64,000 bases of DNA, from assembly GCA_016718385.1 (NCBI GenBank), contig JADKDK010000007.1:310001-374000 (forward strand), given 5' to 3'. The notes below the pieces were generated by a model, which was not told the origin of the DNA, did no database searches, and saw only the letters and a program-made list of their open reading frames with translations. Below, in pieces: positions 60,132 through 64,000 of the stretch (position 1 is its first letter; each line of letters opens with the position of its first letter). A program made the position numbers and the translations under genes. This stretch comes from Gammaproteobacteria bacterium (GTDB lineage: Bacteria > Pseudomonadota > Gammaproteobacteria > Pseudomonadales > UBA5518).

Positions 60132-60528
60132 GAGCGCCTCCGTAGATCTGTTGCGGCTCGCGCAGCACCGGGTCCGCCGCTTGCCAGCCCTGCTCGTCGA
60201 GGCGCAGGAAAAAGCAGCTCTCGCGTCCGGTATGACAGGCGATACCCCCGGTCTGTTCCACCCGCAGCAGCAATGCGTCCCTGTCGCAGTCCAGGCGCAC
60301 CTCGTGCAGCGTCTGCACGTGGCCCGAGCTCTCGCCCTTGCGCCACAGCTGCCCGCGCGAGCGCGACCAGAAGATCGCGCGGCCTTCCGCGACGCTGAGG
60401 CGCAGCGACTCGGCGTTCATCCACGCCAGCATCAGCACGCGGCCCGAGGCGGCGTCCTGCACGATGGCGGGCGCGAGCCCCTGTTCGTTCCAGGTTACGG
60501 TGGCGGCGAGATCGGCGGGTGCTTTCAT
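60124..60528 (-). CDS. hisI: phosphoribosyl-AMP cyclohydrolase HisI
   Basis: The 134-residue enzyme has LMLAWMNAESLRLS, the FWSRSRGQLWRKGE core and the zinc-site Cys in LDCDRDALLLRVEQTGGIACHTGRESCFF. It performs step 3 of histidine synthesis. It is followed by hisE and the tat genes in one leftward run. Confidence 0.95.
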   Translation of the reverse strand: MKAPADLAATVTWNEQGLAPAIVQDAASGRVLMLAWMNAESLRLSVAEGRAIFWSRSRGQLWRKGESSGHVQTLHEVRLDCDRDALLLRVEQTGGIACHTGRESCFFLRLDEQGWQAADPVLREPQQIYGGAHE

Positions 60529-60545
60529 GGGCGCGGATTATGCCA

Positions 60546-60604
60546 CGTGGGTCCGGATTTATCCGGACACGGTCGGAATGCGTCCGCATGCATGCGGACC
60601 TACG
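60546..60604. repeat. REP pair forming the ubiB stop codon
   Basis: GTGGGTCCGGATTTATCCGG is followed by a second hairpin CGTCCGCATGCATGCGGACC with TACG end. The leftward GTAG of the second copy provides the TAG stop of ubiB (60600-60602). One arm of the first hairpin is shortened. Confidence 0.75.
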
Positions 60605-62228
60605 CTCGGCGCGTGAACAGTGCATGCACGGCCAGTGCCGCGAACACCCATGTCGCCGGATGCCATTGTGCCGGCGCCTGGGCGGCGATATCCGGGTTCA
60701 CCAGCACCATGCCGCCCGCCGCGACCAGCAGTTCCAGCAACCGCCAGCGATCGCCGCCCTGGCGCGCCGCGCCGTGGCCCGTTGCGGCCTGCGCCGCCGG
60801 GGCGCGCGGCGCCTCGACGGGCCGCAGCGCCTCGAGGATCTTCTCCGGGCGCTGCGGCAGCTGCTCGAGCCAGCCCGGGGCGCGCTTTTGCAGCTTCTCG
60901 AGCAGTCCGCGCGGCGAGTAGCGGTCGCTCACCCATTGCTCGAGGAAGGGCTTGGCGTTGGCCCACAGGTCGAGCTCGGGGTAGAGCTGGCGGCCGAGCC
61001 CCTCGATGTGCAGCAGCGTCTTCTGCAGCAGCACCAGCGAGGGCTGCACCTCCATGTCGAAGCGGCGTGCGGTCTGGAACAGGTAGACCAGCAGCTGGCC
61101 GAAGCTGATCTCCCCGAGCGGCTTCTCGAAGACCGGCTCGCAGGTGGCGCGCATCGCGGCCTCGAAATCGTGCACGCGCGTCTGCGGCGGCACCCAGCCG
61201 CACTCGACATGCAGCTCGGCGACCTCGCGGTAGCGGCGCTGGAAGATCGCGAGCAGGTTGCGCGCGAGGTAATACTGGTCGAAGTCGCTGAGGCTGCCCA
61301 TGATCGCGCAGTCGATGCCGATGTAGCGCGGGCGCGCCGGGTCGGTGACCTCCACGAAGATGTTCCCCGGGTGCATGTCGGCGTGGAAGAAGCTGTCGCG
61401 GAACACCTGCGTGAAGAAGATCTTCACGCCGCGCTCGGCGAGCTCCTTGAGGTCGACGCCCGCCGCTGTCAGCGCCGCCACGTCGGATACCGGGATGCCG
61501 TGGATGCGCTCCATCACGAACACGTTGCGTCGCGTGTAGTCCCAGTGCACCTCGGGCACGTAGAGCAGGTCCGAGTCGAGGAAGTTGCGCCGCAGCTGCG
61601 AGGTGTTGGCCGCCTCGCGCTGCAGGTCGAGCTCGTCGAGCACGATCTGCTCGTAATCGCGTATCACCTCGACCGGGCGCAGGCGCCGCCCGTCCGGATG
61701 GAAGCGCTCGAGCCAGTGCGCCAGCGTGTAGAGCAGGCGGACGTCCTCACGAATCGTGCGCTCGATGCCGGGGCGGATCACCTTCACCACGACGCGCCGG
61801 CCATCGAACAGCGTGGCGGCGTGCACCTGCGCGACCGAGGCCGAGGCGAGCGGTGTGGCCTCGAAGCTCGCGAACAGCTGTTCCACCGGCTTGCCGAGCG
61901 CGCGCTCCACGATGGCCTGCGCCTCGGCGGCGGGAAAGGGCGGCACGGCATCCTGCAGGCGGCTCAGTTCGTCGGCGATATCGGGCGCAATCAGGTCGCG
62001 CCGCGTCGACAGCAGCTGCCCGAACTTGATGAAGATCGGCCCCAGGTCCTCGAGGGCGCGGCGCAGCCTGACGGCGCGCGATTGCGCGGGCTCCCCGCCC
62101 CGGGTGAACGGCGCCAGGCGCAGGAGCCTTCGCCAGGACTGCGGCACGTGCCCGGTGTCGAGGAAGGTGTCGAGACGGTAGCGCCGGCAGACCTGGAGGA
62201 TGCGCGCGAGGCGCGCCACGCGCGACAT
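60600..62228 (-). CDS. ubiB: ubiquinone biosynthesis ATPase/kinase-like protein UbiB
   Basis: The 542-residue ADCK/ABC1-family protein has the KxGQ motif FIKFGQLLSTRRDLI. The Ala-rich loop SASVAQVHAA follows, then VVVKVIRPGI, and the catalytic loop FFHADMHPGNIFV with IGIDCAIMGSL. C-terminal hydrophobic segments anchor it in the inner membrane. It supports ubiquinone synthesis. Its stop lies in a REP element. ubiJ stops six bases upstream of its start. Confidence 0.96.
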   Translation of the reverse strand: MSRVARLARILQVCRRYRLDTFLDTGHVPQSWRRLLRLAPFTRGGEPAQSRAVRLRRALEDLGPIFIKFGQLLSTRRDLIAPDIADELSRLQDAVPPFPAAEAQAIVERALGKPVEQLFASFEATPLASASVAQVHAATLFDGRRVVVKVIRPGIERTIREDVRLLYTLAHWLERFHPDGRRLRPVEVIRDYEQIVLDELDLQREAANTSQLRRNFLDSDLLYVPEVHWDYTRRNVFVMERIHGIPVSDVAALTAAGVDLKELAERGVKIFFTQVFRDSFFHADMHPGNIFVEVTDPARPRYIGIDCAIMGSLSDFDQYYLARNLLAIFQRRYREVAELHVECGWVPPQTRVHDFEAAMRATCEPVFEKPLGEISFGQLLVYLFQTARRFDMEVQPSLVLLQKTLLHIEGLGRQLYPELDLWANAKPFLEQWVSDRYSPRGLLEKLQKRAPGWLEQLPQRPEKILEALRPVEAPRAPAAQAATGHGAARQGGDRWRLLELLVAAGGMVLVNPDIAAQAPAQWHPATWVFAALAVHALFTRRA

Positions 62229-62234
62229 CGTGGC

Positions 62235-62894
62235 TTATCCGCGGCGCGTGCGGTCGCGGGCGGCGAGTGCGTCGATGCGCCGGCCGAGGCGGCGGATCCC
62301 CGCCTCCAGCCGTTCGCCGCGCTGCGCGGTGGCGCGCAGGTCGGCGAAGAAATCCTCGACCTCGAGCCGCGGCGGCGCGAGGCGCGCCTCTTCGTGGATG
62401 AACTCCTCGACGTGGCGCGCGAGCGAGCCGTGCGCCCGGCGTCCCCAGCGCGCCGAGCCGCGCGCGGCGCGCCCGAGCTGGTGCGCGGCGACGTCGCCGA
62501 CCACGAGCGCCAGGCGCTGTTCCCAGTCGAGCTCGAGCGTGCCGAGCGCCTTCTCGAGCGCGAGCAGCGGGGCGCTGTCGCCGCTGATGCGCAGGTTGCC
62601 GTTCACCAGCGCGCTGGCCTTGTCGGCGGCCCCGAGCAGCGCCACGAAATCCGATCCCGCGCCGCTCACGGTGCAGGACACCGCGCCCTCGTAATGGCTG
62701 TAGAGTCGCACGCTGTCCGCGCCGGGCGCGATGTAGGCGCGCAGCGCCGGCACGCTGCAGTCGATGCAGAACACCTTGCCCGCGAGCGCGTTCACCTGCT
62801 CGCGCGTGGCGTCGTCCATGCCGAGGGCGGCATTGATCGCGCGCTCCAGCGCGGCGAGCGCGGCGACGTTCAGCGTCGAGGCGCCGGCATTCAT
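62235..62894 (-). CDS. ubiJ: ubiquinone biosynthesis accessory factor UbiJ
   Basis: The 219-residue protein has an SCP2-like lipid-binding part (ALRAYIAPGADSVRLYSHYEG, LRISGDSAPLLALEKAL) and a C-terminal coiled-coil tail (HEEARLAPPRLEVEDFFADLR). This is the pattern of UbiJ, which holds ubiquinone intermediates in a soluble complex. It overlaps ubiE by four bases (ATGA), giving the standard ubiE-ubiJ-ubiB order. Confidence 0.93.
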   Translation of the reverse strand: MNAGASTLNVAALAALERAINAALGMDDATREQVNALAGKVFCIDCSVPALRAYIAPGADSVRLYSHYEGAVSCTVSGAGSDFVALLGAADKASALVNGNLRISGDSAPLLALEKALGTLELDWEQRLALVVGDVAAHQLGRAARGSARWGRRAHGSLARHVEEFIHEEARLAPPRLEVEDFFADLRATAQRGERLEAGIRRLGRRIDALAARDRTRRG

Positions 62895-63646
62895 GCGTCG
62901 GCCTTGAAGCCGCGGTGCACCGCCACGATGCCGCCGGTCATGTTGTGGAAGTCGCAGCGCTCGAAGCCCGCGTCCTCCATCATGTCGCGCAGCGTTTCCT
63001 GGTCCGGGTGCATGCGGATCGATTCGGCGAGGTAGCGGTAGCTGTCCTCGTCGCCGGCCACGAGCTTGCCGAGCCTGGGCAGCACGCCGAAGGAGTAGGC
63101 ATCGTAGAGCTTGCCGAGCAGCTCGCTCGTGGGTTTCGAGAACTCCAGCACCAGCAGGCGTCCGCCGGGGCGCAGCACGCGCAGCATGGACTCCAGCGCG
63201 CGCTCCTTGTGCGTGACGTTGCGCAGGCCGAAGGCGATCGTGATGCAGTCGAAGCTCGCGTCGGCGAAGGGCAACTGCTCGGCGTCGGCGAGCACGAAAT
63301 CGACGTTGGCGCACACGCCGTGGTCGAGCAGCTTGTTGCGCCCGGTGCCGAGCATGGACTCGTTGATGTCCGAGAGCACCACGCGGCCCGAGCTGCCCAC
63401 GATGCGCGAGAAGCGCGCCGCGAGATCGCCGGTGCCGCCGGCGACGTCGAGCACGCGCTGGCCCTCGCGCACGCCGGAGAGCTCGATCGCCAGGCGCTTC
63501 CACAGGCGGTGGATGCCGCCCGACATCAGGTCGTTCATGAGGTCGTAGCGCGCCGCCACCGAGTGGAACACGCCGCCCACCAGGCGCGCCTTTTCCGTCT
63601 CGGGAACCTCGCGGTAGCCGAAATGCGTGGTGCGGTCTTCAGCCAT
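62891..63646 (-). CDS. ubiE: ubiquinone/menaquinone C-methyltransferase UbiE
   Basis: The 251-residue class I methyltransferase opens THFGYREVPETEKARLVGGVF. The SAM motif I is VLDVAGGTGDLA, with FVLADAEQLPFADASFD and the late GGIVAVHRGFKA. It methylates the quinone ring. Leftward it is followed by ubiJ and ubiB. Confidence 0.97.
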   Translation of the reverse strand: MAEDRTTHFGYREVPETEKARLVGGVFHSVAARYDLMNDLMSGGIHRLWKRLAIELSGVREGQRVLDVAGGTGDLAARFSRIVGSSGRVVLSDINESMLGTGRNKLLDHGVCANVDFVLADAEQLPFADASFDCITIAFGLRNVTHKERALESMLRVLRPGGRLLVLEFSKPTSELLGKLYDAYSFGVLPRLGKLVAGDEDSYRYLAESIRMHPDQETLRDMMEDAGFERCDFHNMTGGIVAVHRGFKADA

Positions 63647-63667
63647 GGGCGTCTCCGTGGCGCGTGC

Positions 63668-64000
63668 TCATTGCCTGGCGATCAGGACGGGGCCCGCCGG
63701 TTCGCGCGAGGCGCCGGCGAGCGCGAGGCGTGCGAGGTAATCGGCCCAGCGCTTGTGCTGCTCGCGGCACAGCTCGTGCAGGTACTCCCAGGAGTAGATG
63801 CCGCTGTCGTGGCCGTCGGAAAAGTGGAACTGCAGGGCGTAGTTGCCCACGGTCTCGATGCGCTCGATGGTGACCAGGCGCTTGCCGGTCTGCAGCGTTT
63901 CCTGCCCGGCGCCGTGGCCGCGCACCTCGGCCGAGGGCGAGTACACGCGCAGGTACTCGCAACTCAGGCTGTAATGCTCGCCGTCGGCATAGCCGAGCTC
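63668..64000 (-). CDS. DUF971 family protein, N-terminus beyond window
   Basis: The frame is open through the window end, so the first residues are missing. Visible are YSLSCEYLRVYSPSAEVRG, LQTGKRLVTIERIETVGNYAL and DGHDSGIYSWEYLHEL, the DUF971 core. The domain is thought to play a part in Fe-S cluster work, by analogy with related proteins. It precedes ubiE by 21 bases, a common neighbourhood. Confidence 0.92.
   Translation of the reverse strand, partial: ELGYADGEHYSLSCEYLRVYSPSAEVRGHGAGQETLQTGKRLVTIERIETVGNYALQFHFSDGHDSGIYSWEYLHELCREQHKRWADYLARLALAGASREPAGPVLIARQ

Overview
This 64-kb window comes from a high-GC gammaproteobacterium. The right-hand 25 kb keeps the gene order known from Pseudomonas-like genomes: tRNA-Phe, yggX, mutY, asmA, hisBHAF, ctp, rhodanese, grxC, secB, trmL, ntrCB, DUF4124, glnA, typA, pip, dtd, tatABC, hisEI, ubiB, ubiJ, ubiE and DUF971. 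The species cannot be named from the sequence. GTAG/GTGGG-tailed palindromes (REP, SMAG-like) are scattered through the chromosome from about 20.9 kb onward.

Region 1 (1-16.7 kb) is a 7-deazaguanine DNA-modification (Dpd) island. Rightward genes form the putative restriction side (end of dpdH, then dpdI, dpdJ, dpdK, dpdD). Convergent leftward genes make preQ0 (queC, a three-domain queD, queE) and insert and process it in DNA (dpdA between two DGQQR/DpdB paralogues, plus a dpdC candidate). At least twelve single-base frame changes break dpdH, dpdI, dpdJ, dpdD and dpdA. The que genes, dpdK and both dpdB copies are open. Either the island is decaying or this end of the assembly is error-rich.

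Region 2 (16.9-28.4 kb) is accessory. It holds a Tat-exported Cys-rich copper-storage-like protein, two toxin-antitoxin pairs and two copies of a 100-bp repeat. It also holds a tightly overlapped five-gene operon (small ORF, MoxR ATPase, small ORF, HExxH+VWA protein, divergent MetK homologue) that I cannot assign to a known system. An LLM flavin oxidoreductase, a DUF924 protein and two tandem histone-H1-like proteins follow.

Region 3 (28.4-38.8 kb) is envelope and secreted material: a GT8-like glycosyltransferase, a LicA/LicC-like kinase and nucleotidyltransferase pair, a sulfatase-fold enzyme, an Asp-rich secreted protein ending in SDDD repeats, a large repeat protein (one frameshift), a glycine-zipper lipoprotein, a coiled-coil exported protein and a PEP-CTERM protein.

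Region 4 (39-64 kb) is housekeeping. Histidine biosynthesis is split between hisBHAF and hisEI, the latter next to tatABC and the ubiquinone genes. Nitrogen control is visible in the DNA: sigma-54 promoters and perfect NtrC dyads lie upstream of both glnA and ntrBC. REP elements supply the stop codons of three genes and sit in frame inside a fourth.
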